In this document: positions 1-9,255 of the stretch, one piece after another
Numbering within the stretch: position 1 is the stretch's first letter
Layout: every line of letters starts with the position of its first letter
Assembly: GCA_019359315.1 (NCBI GenBank)
Contig: JAHHHO010000030.1
Span: forward strand, 1-64,000
From: Myxacorys californica WJT36-NPBG1
Lineage (GTDB): Bacteria; Cyanobacteriota; Cyanobacteriia; Leptolyngbyales; Leptolyngbyaceae
DNA length: 64,000 nt
Direction of reading: 5' to 3'
The notes under the pieces: model-generated
The model's input: only the letters and a program-made list of their open reading frames with translations
Database searches by the model: none
What the model was told of the DNA's origin: nothing
Made by a program: the position numbers and the translations under genes

Positions 1-1
1 G

Positions 2-118
2 ATGAATCGATTTCGACGCGTGTTGATCCGCTGGGAGAAGAAGCCAGAACACTACTTAGCAATGCTCCATTTATCGTGTGCTTGCATTGTGGTGCGGGCA
101 ATTCAGGTTTTCGGCTAG
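2..118 (+). mobile_element. C-terminal end of an IS5-type DDE transposase (cut by window edge)
   Basis: The frame from base 2 to a TAG at 116-118 reads NRFRRVLIRWEKKPEHYLAM followed by a short hydrophobic tail. This closely resembles the conserved C-terminus of IS5/IS4-superfamily transposases common in cyanobacteria, where the tail follows the catalytic glutamate region. The rest of the gene lies before the window, so it cannot be judged whether the element is intact. No clear terminal inverted repeat or target duplication could be identified downstream. The reading frame at base 1 is also open for 42 codons but resembles nothing. Confidence 0.7.
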
Positions 119-247
119 GCTCTTAGGAGGAAAACGGCTGAAATGCCTACTATGCAGAGGTTGTGGCGATTTTTGACCAAAATGGTTGAAATGCTTGCCA
201 GATAAAGCTTTCAAGGATTTTTCGCCTTATTTCCAGACAACTCTATT

Positions 248-1078
248 ATGAAAAAGCCTCTTCACTGGCCGATCGGCTTGCTCTATGTTGGATTAATTTT
301 ATATACCGTCATAACATTCATTCCATTTACATGGGCATTATCTGCGTCATTCAAATCGTTGGCAGAAATTTCATCTGGCGGCTCTAATTTCGTTCCTCAA
401 ACGTTCACGTTTGACAACTACAAGCAGATTTTCTTGCAAGAGCCATTGTTTGGACGGTGGTTATTTAATAGCGCGATCGTTGCGCTAATCGTGACGTTGT
501 TCAACTTGTTGTTTAACTCAATGGCAGGCTATGCGTTGGCTAGAGTTCAGTTTCCCGGAAATCGTTTTCTGTTTTTCTTGATTCTGGCGGTTCTTGTTGT
601 TCCGGCGCAAATCACGTTGCTACCCAAGTTTTTGATCCTCAAATCATTAGGCTGGCTCAATTCTTATCAAGGACTGATCATTCCAACTGTCGTCAATGCC
701 ACGTTCATTTTCATGATGCGACAATTTTTTCTCAACTTTCCAAAAGAATTAGAGGAAGCGGCTGCATTAGATGGGTTAAATCGATTTGAAACGTTTTTTC
801 AGGTGGTGCTTCCGCTAGCCAAACCCGCTTTAGCGGCGCAAACCATCTTTATCTTTATGGGATCTTGGAATGAATTTTTACTGCCACTGGTTGTCATGTC
901 AGATCCAACCATGTTTACCTTACCCATCGGCTTAAATGCCTTCAAAGGACAATACATCACCTACTGGAACTACATCATGGCAGCCTCAATGGTGTTTACA
1001 CTGCCTGCGCTGGCGATTTATGCATTCTTCAACCGCTACTTTATTCAAGGCGTCACGTTTACTGGCGGCAAAAGCTAA
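248..1078 (+). CDS. Carbohydrate ABC transporter permease (MalG-type)
   Basis: This is an inner-membrane permease subunit of a binding-protein-dependent sugar importer. The 276-residue length and six predicted membrane segments (the first at about residues 9-31) fit the MalG/UgpE family. The cytoplasmic EAA loop is visible at residues 167-190 (EELEEAAALDGLNRF, with the conserved Gly176), where the ATPase docks. The start ATG has no strong Shine-Dalgarno sequence. No partner permease, binding protein or ATPase lies in the window. The other subunits may be upstream beyond the transposase end, or the gene may be an orphan using a shared ATPase, which is common in cyanobacteria. The substrate cannot be deduced from sequence alone. 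Confidence 0.88.
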   Translation: MKKPLHWPIGLLYVGLILYTVITFIPFTWALSASFKSLAEISSGGSNFVPQTFTFDNYKQIFLQEPLFGRWLFNSAIVALIVTLFNLLFNSMAGYALARVQFPGNRFLFFLILAVLVVPAQITLLPKFLILKSLGWLNSYQGLIIPTVVNATFIFMMRQFFLNFPKELEEAAALDGLNRFETFFQVVLPLAKPALAAQTIFIFMGSWNEFLLPLVVMSDPTMFTLPIGLNAFKGQYITYWNYIMAASMVFTLPALAIYAFFNRYFIQGVTFTGGKS

Positions 1079-1229
1079 TGATATAAACAACAAAGAGAAC
1101 ACTGCTAAAATCACGGTTAATAAAACTATTCTTGAAGAGCTTATCGCACGACTAGGATAGCCTTACTTAAGGAATTGACTACAATCTGCATGTAGTCAAC
1201 TTCCTAAAACAGTTCGGAAATTAGTAATT

Positions 1230-1481
1230 GTGATACGAAACGTTCTTTTGATAGTTTTCACTCTGATTATTGTATCAAGTTGCGGGAAAAAACAACCTGA
1301 TAACGCTCCGTTAGGCAGCATGTGTGGATTTCCACCACCAGAACAAAACTACAACTGCAACACGCAACCTGATTTGTCTGGACTCGCTTTGTATTCATTT
1401 GCTGTTTTGGCAGCGCAATTTGTTTTGCCCCCTTTGGCATTGCTGTGTTTTGTTTTATTGTTGTCTAAAGTGTTGAAATAA
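1230..1481 (+). CDS. Small putative lipoprotein with C-terminal membrane segment
   Basis: An 83-residue ORF with a GTG start. Its N-terminus reads as a lipoprotein signal: one Arg, a hydrophobic stretch (VLLIVFTLIIV), then SSC with Cys18 as the likely lipidation site. A Cys- and Pro-containing middle follows, and residues 57-81 form a second hydrophobic helix ending in Lys. I do not recognise a family. The signal-like architecture makes it more credible than a random ORF of this size, but codon use and conservation could not be tested. It stands alone between the ABC permease and a structured repeat. Confidence 0.45.
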   Translation: MIRNVLLIVFTLIIVSSCGKKQPDNAPLGSMCGFPPPEQNYNCNTQPDLSGLALYSFAVLAAQFVLPPLALLCFVLLLSKVLK

Positions 1482-1674
1482 AAAGGAACCACAATGATCA
1501 GGTTCTTATGATATACAGCGCTGCCCTGTTCGGCTAGTTTTTTTTTCAAGGATATTAGACTAATTAAAAAGTAAAAGATAACGTTGTTTTGGGAACGTTG
1601 ATCCAGTCAGATTTCCAGACAGGAGATGACCCAAATCAATCTAACCGCTTACGCTCGTGATATATAGACAACTG

Positions 1675-1796
1675 ATTGGCAGCGGATTCACTAACGGATG
1701 TAGCGGATAGACAGATGAGAGAAACCTGTCATCCGCTATATCTGTTCCATCCGCAGGCAAAGCCTCTTCCGAAGGTTCCTCACATCCGCTGCCAAT
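1675..1796. repeat. Nested palindromic element built from GCGGAT/ATCCGC motifs
   Basis: Perfect 13-bp inverted repeats (ATTGGCAGCGGAT at 1675-1687 and its complement at 1784-1796) enclose a second hairpin. In that hairpin TAGCGGATAGACAG (1701-1714) pairs with CTGTCATCCGCTA (1726-1738) except for one bulged A, with an 11-base loop. Further GCGGAT-like half-sites lie between. The 122-bp element sits just upstream of yebC and could be a non-autonomous palindromic repeat or a structured leader. Confidence 0.6.
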
Positions 1797-1856
1797 GTAA
1801 GATTACTGCAAGATATCCTATATATCGAACGTTGGTACTGTAACTCGACTTCAGAT

Positions 1857-2663
1857 ATGGCAGGACACAGCAAGTGGGCAAACATTAAGCGTCAGAAAGC
1901 CAGAGTTGACGCGGTTAAAGGAAAAGTATTTACCAAAATTTCGCGGGAAATTATCGTCGCGGCTCGCAGTGGTGTTCCTGATCCGACGGGCAATTTTCAA
2001 TTGAGAACGGCGATCGAGAAGGCAAAAGCGGCAGGCATTCCCAACGACAACATTGAGCGCGCGATCGCAAAAGGCGCTGGCAGCTTTGGAGGAAACGACA
2101 CGCTCGAAGCCATTCGTTACGAAGGGTATGGTTCAGGCGGTGTTGCTGTTCTAATTGAAGCGCTCACCGACAATCGCAACCGGACGGCAGCAACGCTGAG
2201 AGAAGCCTTCAGCAAAAACGGCGGAAACTTAGGTGAAACGGGCTGTGTAAGCTGGATGTTTGAGCAAAAAGGCGTTGCCGAAATTTCATTTATTGCCAAT
2301 GACACCCGACGCGGACGAGGCCGTTCGGCTCAAACCGAAATCGATGAAGAGGCACTGCTCGAAGCATGTCTCGAAGCGGGCGCAGACACGTATGAATTGA
2401 GCGACGCCGAAACCGGAAAAGTTGCAGAAGTCTTCACTGAAGTCGAGAACCTAGAAACGCTGAGCCAAACTCTTCAAGACAAGGGCTACACTGTGACTCA
2501 GGCGGAGTTACGGTGGCTCCCTCAAACGACAGTAGACGTTACCGATTCTGATCAAGCGCGATCGCTGCTCAAACTAATGGACGCTCTAGATGATCTCGAT
2601 GACGTACAAACTGCCACGGCTAACTTCGACATGGCAGAAGAACTCATGTCTGCGGCGGTTTAA
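1857..2663 (+). CDS. yebC: YebC/PmpR-family protein
   Basis: A 268-residue member of the YebC/TACO1 family. These are cytoplasmic proteins described as transcription regulators (PmpR type) and, more recently, as helping ribosomes translate proline-rich stretches. The family N-terminus MAGHSKWANIKRQKA is exact, and the central motif YEGYGSGGVAVLIEALTDN is present. The protein is about 18 residues longer than the usual 245-250 because of a basic insertion near residues 149-163 (TRRGRGRSAQTEID). The ATG is 60 bp past the palindromic element. No co-transcribed neighbour is obvious; the next gene starts 150 bp downstream on the same strand. Confidence 0.95.
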   Translation: MAGHSKWANIKRQKARVDAVKGKVFTKISREIIVAARSGVPDPTGNFQLRTAIEKAKAAGIPNDNIERAIAKGAGSFGGNDTLEAIRYEGYGSGGVAVLIEALTDNRNRTAATLREAFSKNGGNLGETGCVSWMFEQKGVAEISFIANDTRRGRGRSAQTEIDEEALLEACLEAGADTYELSDAETGKVAEVFTEVENLETLSQTLQDKGYTVTQAELRWLPQTTVDVTDSDQARSLLKLMDALDDLDDVQTATANFDMAEELMSAAV

Positions 2664-2816
2664 CCTCATCCCTCAGTAACCTATAGAGAAGCTTGACATT
2701 GTGCGTTGCTCCGAAACTGAAGCAGCACAACTCATCATTCAGAAGCGCTTACAGTTGATAGGTTTTGAGGTTTGAGAGAGAATAGGTGTAAAGTTTCGTA
2801 TCGTTAGTTTAGAAAA

Positions 2817-4064
2817 ATGGCGTTAGAGCAACTAGTCGCAAGCCAATCGGTAAGTCAGCGCGATTCCGATGCCTATGACATTGCGATCGTAGGCGGCGGC
2901 ATCGTCGGAACCCTTTTTGCTTGTGCGCTGAAAGATTCAAACTTAAAGATTGCTCTGATCGAAGCAGAAACCCAATCTCAGGCAGTTGCCAAAGCCCAAG
3001 CGTATTCCATCTCGCTACTCTCAAGCCAGATTCTACAAGGGCTTGGCGTCTGGAAAACCATTCGTCCGCAGATTGAAACCTACAAGACCGTTCGCCTATC
3101 CGACGCTAACCATCCCAGCGTTGTAAAGTTTGCGCCAACCGATATTGGCACACAAACGCTAGGTTACGTTGCCGAACATCGAGTGTTACTGACCGCACTA
3201 CAAGAGAGTCTTGAACACTGCTCAAACGTCCTGCACCTTTGTCCTGCCAAGGTTTTGAAGACAGAATTTCGGGCAGAGGATGCCATTTTAGACGTTGCCA
3301 TTTCTGATCAGATTCATTCCATTCGGACTCGGTTAGTCATTGCGGCTGACGGGTCGCGATCTCCGCTTCGCCAGCAAGCTAACATCCGCACCTACGGTTG
3401 GAAATACTGGCAAGCCTGCGTCGTTGCCACCTTTCAACTCGACGCATCTCATAACAACACCGCCTATGAATGGTTTTGGGAAGGCGGGCCATCGGGAATC
3501 TTGCCGCTTCCTAACAACCGCTGCCGCATCGTGTGGACAGTGCCAAAAACCGAAGCCGAAGCAATGCTGGCGCTCAGCGACAACGAATTTACAGAACGGT
3601 TCATTCAACGCTATGGAGCGCACTTGAGTAACCCCAAGCTGGAAGGCGAGCGCTACGTCTTCCCCGTGCAATTGCTCCACAGCAGTCGCTATGTTGCCTC
3701 GCGATTAGCCTTGATTGGAGACGCGGCTCACTGCTGCCATCCCCTCGGTGGACAAGGCATTAATATGGGCATTCGAGATGCCGCAGCATTAGCGCAAGTC
3801 TTGCAAACCGCGAGCGATCGCAACGAAGACATTTCTAGTATTAAAGTTCTCAAGCGCTACGAGCGATGGCGTCAGTGGGAAAACCTGATCATTTTGAGCG
3901 TGACTGACGTGCTAAATCGAACATTTTCTACTCAAATCGCACCTGTTGTCTTTCTCCGTCGTATCGCACTTTGGATACTTGGAACCGTGCAACCAATTAA
4001 ATCGCTGACCTTCCGCCTCATGAGTGGACTGGTTGGGCGTACACCAAACCTTGCTCAACGGTAA
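2817..4064 (+). CDS. FAD-dependent UbiH/COQ6-family hydroxylase
   Basis: A flavin monooxygenase of the UbiH/VisC/COQ6 family, 415 residues. In cyanobacteria such proteins are candidates for a ring hydroxylation in prenylquinone (plastoquinone) biosynthesis, but this substrate is inferred. Three FAD/NADPH motifs are visible: the N-terminal dinucleotide fold (DIAIVGGGIVGTLFACAL, residues 21-38), the middle DGSRSPLR motif, and the C-terminal LIGDAAHCCHPLGGQGINMG that binds FAD ribityl. A short Ser/Gln-rich leader precedes the Rossmann fold. The ATG at 2817 is in a good position just ahead of it. queC follows 71 bp downstream on the same strand, so the two may be co-transcribed although their functions are unrelated. 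Confidence 0.88.
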   Translation: MALEQLVASQSVSQRDSDAYDIAIVGGGIVGTLFACALKDSNLKIALIEAETQSQAVAKAQAYSISLLSSQILQGLGVWKTIRPQIETYKTVRLSDANHPSVVKFAPTDIGTQTLGYVAEHRVLLTALQESLEHCSNVLHLCPAKVLKTEFRAEDAILDVAISDQIHSIRTRLVIAADGSRSPLRQQANIRTYGWKYWQACVVATFQLDASHNNTAYEWFWEGGPSGILPLPNNRCRIVWTVPKTEAEAMLALSDNEFTERFIQRYGAHLSNPKLEGERYVFPVQLLHSSRYVASRLALIGDAAHCCHPLGGQGINMGIRDAAALAQVLQTASDRNEDISSIKVLKRYERWRQWENLIILSVTDVLNRTFSTQIAPVVFLRRIALWILGTVQPIKSLTFRLMSGLVGRTPNLAQR

Positions 4065-4135
4065 AGGAAACAGCAATTGGAAAGCGTTGAAACGATGAGA
4101 ATATCAGAAAGGCGTTTCCTATTCCTGCTCTTCTT

Positions 4136-4837
4136 ATGGCTTCTAAAGCGATCGTTCTTCTATCTGGCGGTTTAGACTCTGCAACCTCAGCGGCTCAAGC
4201 GAGCGCAGATGGATTCGAGATCATTGCGCTCTCGTTTCGCTACGGGCAACGGCACGATCGCGAACTCCTTGCGGCCAAACAAGTCGCTAGCCATTTGGGG
4301 ATTCAAGAGCATTTCACTGTCGATGTGAATTTAGCCCAGTGGGGTGGTTCTGCCTTGACAGATGAAGCGTTAACCGTGCCGACCGAGGGCGTAAATCCTA
4401 CTGAAATTCCCATTACCTATGTGCCAGGGAGAAATACCGTGTTTATTGCGATCGCGCTCTCCCTGGCCGAAGCCAAACAAGCCGATGCGATCTATCTAGG
4501 CATCAACGCTGTCGATTATTCTGGCTACCCCGATTGCCGACCCGAATTTTTAGAGGCATTTCAAACCTTGGCCAGCCTTTCCTCAAAGGCGGGAATCGAA
4601 GGCAGAGCGCCAAAACTCGTTGCTCCACTTGTGATGGATTCTAAAGTTGATATCGTGCATCGCGCCTTGCACCTTGACGTGCCGCTCTCCCTAACCTGGT
4701 CATGCTATCAGGGCGGAGAGCAACCTTGCGGTGTCTGTGATTCGTGCCGAATTCGCGATCGCGCTCTAATTGAAGCAGGACAGTCCAAATTAGCTACTCC
4801 TCAAGGTAGAGCATTTTATTCTTTGAATCCATCTTAA
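4136..4837 (+). CDS. queC: 7-cyano-7-deazaguanine synthase QueC
   Basis: QueC converts 7-carboxy-7-deazaguanine to preQ0 using ATP and ammonia, in the queuosine tRNA-modification pathway. The PP-loop SGGLDS lies at residues 10-15, and the substrate-binding stretch YVPGRNTVF is present. Four zinc-ligand cysteines occur near the C-terminus (Cys190, 198, 201 and 204, in [15 protein letters not shown]). The length of 233 residues is normal. No other queuosine genes are nearby and no preQ1-type aptamer was recognised upstream. Confidence 0.96.
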   Translation: MASKAIVLLSGGLDSATSAAQASADGFEIIALSFRYGQRHDRELLAAKQVASHLGIQEHFTVDVNLAQWGGSALTDEALTVPTEGVNPTEIPITYVPGRNTVFIAIALSLAEAKQADAIYLGINAVDYSGYPDCRPEFLEAFQTLASLSSKAGIEGRAPKLVAPLVMDSKVDIVHRALHLDVPLSLTWSCYQGGEQPCGVCDSCRIRDRALIEAGQSKLATPQGRAFYSLNPS

Positions 4838-5341
4838 TGATCTCGTTAAATTTTCAACGAAATAATCTATGATTTCATGCACAGAATGATTAAAGCGATC
4901 GCTCAAGGTTACTTCACAAATCCCTTTAAAGTCTAAAGAAAATCTATTTCTATTTCTGCTAAAGAAGGATGCTCATTTCGCCTTTAGTGACGACAGATAC
5001 AAGTATTAGAAATGAAGTAATTCTTTAATAATGCGAGTAAGTACTGCAACAGCATCTTAATCTTTCTACAACTTCTTCAAATCCTCTTCCGGCCTAGCTT
5101 TGGCTACTTCTAGCCATGTTCTTAACATCTTACAAATCTTCTACGAAGCATTAAAAATTTACTGTTTGTTCCAATCGTTCAGAGCAAAAATCCATTTCGA
5201 TTCAAACCCTAAGAAAAGTGGAAGCACTTAAACGCAAAAGAAACCTGAAGAAGTAATCAGTGAAGCATTTATAGCGATATTTGCTCTAAAAAACAGCCTT
5301 TTGCGGTCGCTATATTAACAAGTAGCTTGCTAAGGTTAACT
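4838..5341. other. Intergenic region, 504 bp, no gene seen
   Basis: AT-rich sequence with stops in all frames. An 8-bp inverted repeat (TATAGCGA at 5270-5277, TCGCTATA at 5307-5314) lies just before the following gene and could be a regulator site or part of a promoter. No tRNA, small RNA or terminator with a convincing stem and T-run was found. Confidence 0.4.
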
Positions 5342-5728
5342 ATGATATTTGAATCCAATTACGTTCTGCTGTTATCACAACGGCGCGATGAGTTATACGG
5401 ACTAGAATCACTTCTAGGACGACTAAAGTTTCGTGTGCAAATCGCAGACTCGATCGAACACGCTGTTGCCACAGTGAGACAGGCTCCTCCTTGCCTCGTT
5501 ATTCTGTACGGCAATGACTGGTCTGAATTGCCTTTGCATCGACTGAGAGCGATCGCAGATTCAGAAAGCATTACACTCGTTGTTTTAACAGACTGTCATA
5601 TGCCACGCTGGTTGTATCAAGACCAAAATCCTGGTTTTGATGGCTTCCTGGTTAAACCGCTCAGTAGTGATATTCTCTCTTCTCTAGTTCAGTCTGCTTC
5701 CGCTCGCCAACGGTGCTTAGCCTCTTGA
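5342..5728 (+). CDS. Degenerate response-regulator receiver-like protein
   Basis: A 128-residue protein with the alternating strand/helix pattern of a receiver domain and a C-terminal VKPLSSD motif that matches the conserved Lys-Pro of strand 5. The acidic pair after strand 1 is missing (VLLLSQRRD instead of a DD motif). Strand 3 ends in ILYGND without a clear phospho-acceptor Asp. It is therefore likely a pseudo-receiver that works by protein contact rather than phosphorylation. The ATG at 5342 is preferred over an in-frame TTG five codons upstream because AAGG precedes it. No kinase is adjacent, and the gene is followed by a deacetylase gene 64 bp away. Confidence 0.6.
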   Translation: MIFESNYVLLLSQRRDELYGLESLLGRLKFRVQIADSIEHAVATVRQAPPCLVILYGNDWSELPLHRLRAIADSESITLVVLTDCHMPRWLYQDQNPGFDGFLVKPLSSDILSSLVQSASARQRCLAS

Positions 5729-5792
5729 TCTCTATCTAATTTCGCTAAATTAAGATTTTATTGAATTCGCGTAATTTGTTCAGTTTTAGTCA

Positions 5793-6470
5793 ATGTCCTT
5801 TGCTCCGATTTATCCTTTCTTGCATCGTCTTTTAAAGCCTACGTTTCCTCAGTGCCTATGGTCAGGTCGTGACGATAGCCCTACGATCGCGCTTACGTTC
5901 GATGATGGACCCCACCCGCAATATACGCCCCTGTTACTAGATGTCCTTGACCATCACAAGATTTCTGCCACTTTCTTTTGGTTAGGGGCCTGCGTTGAAG
6001 ATTACCCCGATCTAGCTCGCCAGGTTTACCAGCGCGGTCATTGGATTGGACTACACGGCTATGATCATCAAGCCTTCACGGGTTTGACCGCAACCGAGCT
6101 TAAAGCAACCCTAAATCTTACAAAAACTGCGATCGCTAAGACGTGTCAAATCAACCCTAAAACCTTGATAGATGTTCGTCCTCCCTACGGTCTGTTCGCT
6201 CCCCAAACTCTAAGCTATCTGCAACGTTGGAACTACCGCACTGTAATGTGGAGCATTATTCCTGAGGATTGGGCGCGTCCTGGTTCGTCAATTGTGGTGC
6301 AGCGAGTCTTAAACCAGATTCAAAACGGCTCCATTATCGTTCTTCATGATGGCGCTGACGGTGGCGAAGACGTTGCAGAAACAGTTGATCGTCTCGTTCC
6401 TGAACTTCTACAGAAAGGCTATCATTTTTCTACTATTGATCAGGTTTGGTCAGCATTGCCCCACCTTTAG
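5793..6470 (+). CDS. Polysaccharide deacetylase (NodB homology domain, CE4)
   Basis: A 225-residue CE4 enzyme expected to remove N-acetyl (or similar) groups from cell-wall or exopolysaccharide sugars. Motif 1 TFDDGPHP lies at residues 35-42 (catalytic base and metal Asp). Motif 2 is LHGYDH with metal His88 and His92. Motif 3 is RPPYG, motif 4 is the DWARPGSS region, and motif 5 is IIVLHD. No cleavable signal peptide is obvious, so localisation is uncertain. The protein is essentially a single NodB domain without extra carbohydrate-binding parts. Confidence 0.92.
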   Translation: MSFAPIYPFLHRLLKPTFPQCLWSGRDDSPTIALTFDDGPHPQYTPLLLDVLDHHKISATFFWLGACVEDYPDLARQVYQRGHWIGLHGYDHQAFTGLTATELKATLNLTKTAIAKTCQINPKTLIDVRPPYGLFAPQTLSYLQRWNYRTVMWSIIPEDWARPGSSIVVQRVLNQIQNGSIIVLHDGADGGEDVAETVDRLVPELLQKGYHFSTIDQVWSALPHL

Positions 6471-7443
6471 TGATGCTTTTAGTAATCCTTTTTAAGCAGT
6501 TAGTAAAATTATTAGTTTTAAATAGTTAGTACAAGTTAGTACGACTGTTAATTAAGCCTTCTTAATAATGTACTTCTGAAACCATAAAACATTCTAATTT
6601 CTTAACAACTTACCCTGTTACAGCTTGTATACTCTCGGAGAGGAGTAGGCCTTCTCAAAGCCTGTTCAACTTAGGAGATACAAAGCGGTTTCGCCATCGC
6701 CCCCAGTTTGTTTTGGCTCTTCTGACATCAACATCTAACTTAATATTTCCCCCTAGTCTGATCCCTTAAATTTGGGCTACCGTATCATCATAGAGCCGTA
6801 ATTCAGGATCCCAAAACCATCACAAATGCTTTTGGAGATGCTATGGGGCAGGATGTAACAGTAAATCCTGCTTCAGCTATTCCTGATTTGGTCTGCGAAA
6901 TAGTTGTTTGCTTTGATAAAAGTGCTTCTCTTTCGTTCTCACATCACTGCTGTAATCCCAATATTGCGGAGTCAGGTCTTTGCTCGATGACTTTTTGTAA
7001 AGGAGCCCAAGTGGTGATTTGATTGAGGTTTACATTGCAAATGCGTGTTTCTATCGGCATCACTTTTCAGCCTCAGAAATAAAGGTTCATAAAATAGGTG
7101 CAACTTTTGTGAGAAAGGCTACAATCGGGGAGACATTACAACATTTATCAATTAAGATTTGTGCATTGGTACATCTGCCCAACGGTATATTTCCAGGGAA
7201 GGCAGGATACCCTATTTGCTTGCACAATTCCCATAAACGTGATGAATGTCAGGTTTTGTCATGCATGGTTCTACTTGTAGGCGATGTATGCACACCACGC
7301 AATGACCTCAACACCCGCTATTGAGTCGCTTGCTTGATGACTCACTTAAAGTTGAGTAATAGCTGGACTGAGCTAGATACTGTTTCCGCTGCCACATTTT
7401 TTCGACTACTTTTTGACTACTTAAGGAGCATGAGGAACGCGGC
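6471..7443. other. Long region upstream of sigA (973 bp), no confident gene
   Basis: There is no recognisable gene. A TTG-started ORF at 7019-7324 and an ATG-poor open stretch around 6760-7020 translate to sequence resembling no family I know. A purine-rich AAGGAG site at 7421-7426 lies about 17 bases before the sigA ATG, with AGGAACG closer in. A short dyad (TTGATGACTCAC and following) occurs around 7332-7355. The region probably holds sigA promoters and a long untranslated leader. Confidence 0.4.
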
Positions 7444-8580
7444 ATGACCCAAGCCAACGACGTACTACTTGAAGCACTCGATAGCACTCCTGCAGAAGAT
7501 GCGTTTGAGAGTGATTTGGGGGGAGGATACGACGACATAGATGAGGATCAAGAGGATTCTGATGGCGTCGAAGAAGAGGGCAAGTCAGGCAAGGCTCGGG
7601 CTACCCGTCGCCGAACACAAGCCAAGAAAAAGCATTACACCGAAGACTCGATTCGGCTTTACCTTCAAGAGATTGGTCGAATTCGCCTCCTGAGGGCAGA
7701 CGAAGAAATCGAACTTGCTCGTAAGATTGCTGATTTGCTAGAGCTAGAGCGCATCCTGGTCAAAATGACCGAGAAGCTAGACCGCGTTCCGTCTGATGCG
7801 GAATGGGCAGAAGAAGTGAAGATGCCCTTGCCGCAGTTTCGGTATCGCTTGCACTTGGGTCGCCGCGCTAAAGATAAGATGGTGCAGTCGAACCTCCGGC
7901 TCGTGGTGTCGATCGCCAAGAAGTACATGAACCGGGGCCTGTCGTTTCAAGATCTGATTCAGGAAGGCAGCTTGGGTCTGATTCGGGCGGCTGAAAAGTT
8001 TGATCACGAAAAAGGCTACAAGTTCTCAACCTACGCAACGTGGTGGATTCGGCAAGCAATTACCCGAGCGATCGCGGATCAGTCCCGTACCATTCGTCTT
8101 CCTGTTCACTTGTACGAAACCATTTCTCGCATTAAAAAGACGACCAAGCTATTGTCGCAAGAAATGGGGCGCAAGCCAACGGAAGAAGAAATTGCGACTC
8201 GGATGGAAATGACGATCGAAAAACTGCGGTTCATTGCCAAGTCTGCTCAGTTGCCGATTTCGTTAGAAACGCCGATCGGTAAGGAAGAAGATTCTCGCTT
8301 GGGCGACTTTATCGAGTCGGATGGCGAAACCCCTGAAGATCAGGTGTCTAAGAACCTGCTGCGGGAAGACTTAGAAGGAGTTTTGGCAACCCTTAGTCCC
8401 CGTGAGAAGGACGTTCTCAGATTGCGCTATGGTCTAGACGACGGACGTATGAAGACCCTAGAAGAAATCGGGCAAATCTTCAATGTAACTCGTGAGCGCA
8501 TTCGCCAAATCGAAGCGAAGGCACTCCGCAAGTTGCGTCACCCAAATCGCAACAGTGTTCTAAAAGAGTACATTCGCTAA
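7444..8580 (+). CDS. sigA: Principal sigma factor SigA (group 1, RpoD-type)
   Basis: The major housekeeping sigma-70 factor, 378 residues, directing RNA polymerase to consensus promoters. An acidic N-terminal stretch (residues 1-45) is followed by a basic patch ([13 protein letters not shown]) and then region 1.2 ([16 protein letters not shown]). Region 2 contains [37 protein letters not shown] and [11 protein letters not shown]. Region 3 follows, and region 4 carries the helix-turn-helix [20 protein letters not shown]. The size and sequence match cyanobacterial SigA rather than the shorter group 2 factors, which lack the long acidic N-terminus. The gene is monocistronic and ends in a strong intrinsic terminator. 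Confidence 0.97.
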   Translation: MTQANDVLLEALDSTPAEDAFESDLGGGYDDIDEDQEDSDGVEEEGKSGKARATRRRTQAKKKHYTEDSIRLYLQEIGRIRLLRADEEIELARKIADLLELERILVKMTEKLDRVPSDAEWAEEVKMPLPQFRYRLHLGRRAKDKMVQSNLRLVVSIAKKYMNRGLSFQDLIQEGSLGLIRAAEKFDHEKGYKFSTYATWWIRQAITRAIADQSRTIRLPVHLYETISRIKKTTKLLSQEMGRKPTEEEIATRMEMTIEKLRFIAKSAQLPISLETPIGKEEDSRLGDFIESDGETPEDQVSKNLLREDLEGVLATLSPREKDVLRLRYGLDDGRMKTLEEIGQIFNVTRERIRQIEAKALRKLRHPNRNSVLKEYIR

Positions 8581-8603
8581 TTTCAATTCATCTTGATCTC
8601 TCT

Positions 8604-8636
8604 ACCCGGTGGTTTCAACTCCATCGGGTTTTTTAT
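8604..8636 (+). terminator. Intrinsic terminator of sigA
   Basis: A 9-bp stem (ACCCGGTGG at 8604-8612 with CCATCGGGT at 8621-8629, one G-U pair) and an 8-base loop are followed by a run of T to 8634. It lies 24 bp after the sigA stop codon. Confidence 0.9.
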
Positions 8637-8785
8637 TAGCCATTTGCTATCAAATAGCAGCCAATGGATATATGAAATAACGTGTGCTTTTTGTCCTTCA
8701 GCCCCATAAAAAATTGGACACTTCGGTGTGAAGCATCCGCAAGACTAGCTTTTAGGTTAACCAAAAATTTAGAGGAGAGATTCAA

Positions 8786-8977
8786 TTACATTAGACCTAA
8801 AAAACGTAGGACTCCTTCACCGGAAAAGAATTCAGTGAACAAAGCAGCAACAAAACCAATCATGGCGAACCGTCCATTCCATAATTCTGCTTGGGGAGTA
8901 AAGCCAAACTTCCAAGCGTTACGGTTTTCTACAGAAGCAGGAGCAGTAATTCTTTGTGTATCTTGCATGGTAGTCAT
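8786..8977 (-). CDS. High-light-inducible (HLIP/SCP) one-helix protein
   Basis: A 63-residue thylakoid protein of the LHC/HLIP superfamily. These bind chlorophyll and carotenoid and protect photosystem assembly under light stress. The chlorophyll-binding signature ELWNGRFAMIGF lies at residues 31-42 within the single membrane helix (about 31-51). An in-frame start 22 codons upstream would add a hydrophobic leader unlike the family, so the ATG at 8977 (MTTMQDTQR) is chosen; another ATG lies three codons later. The gene is read leftward toward the sigA terminator. Confidence 0.88.
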   Translation of the reverse strand: MTTMQDTQRITAPASVENRNAWKFGFTPQAELWNGRFAMIGFVAALFTEFFSGEGVLRFLGLM

Positions 8978-9255
8978 ACTCTGGGGTGCATTGGCTACCG
9001 TTATGTTAAACAATATTACAAAAAGTGTCAAAGCGTGAATCAACGTGTTCTACCGCTTAAATGTTGCAGTTTAGAAACTCAAAAAACGCGTTGAGCGGCT
9101 GCAAACTTAGAGAAACTCACGATTCTTATGTCAATTCAACGAAAGATTACTTAATAAATATGTTCCGAAATGCTGACTTTAGGGCCTAAAGATTCTGCAA
9201 ACTCGATATGGAGCTATCATAGGAACGATTGATTGATATTTGTAACGAATCGTCA

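Noticed and set aside
936-1160. 74-codon ORF overlapping the end of the ABC permease
   Set aside because: The first two thirds are a shadow of the permease; the short tail after 1078 is not enough to support a gene.
6760-7020. Open stretch translating as TITNAFGDAMGQDVTVNPAS and onward
   Set aside because: It looks somewhat protein-like but has no start codon near its beginning and matches no family I know.
7019-7324. 101-codon ORF upstream of sigA
   Set aside because: TTG start; Cys/His-rich translation without recognisable motifs. It lies in a region more likely to be the sigA leader.
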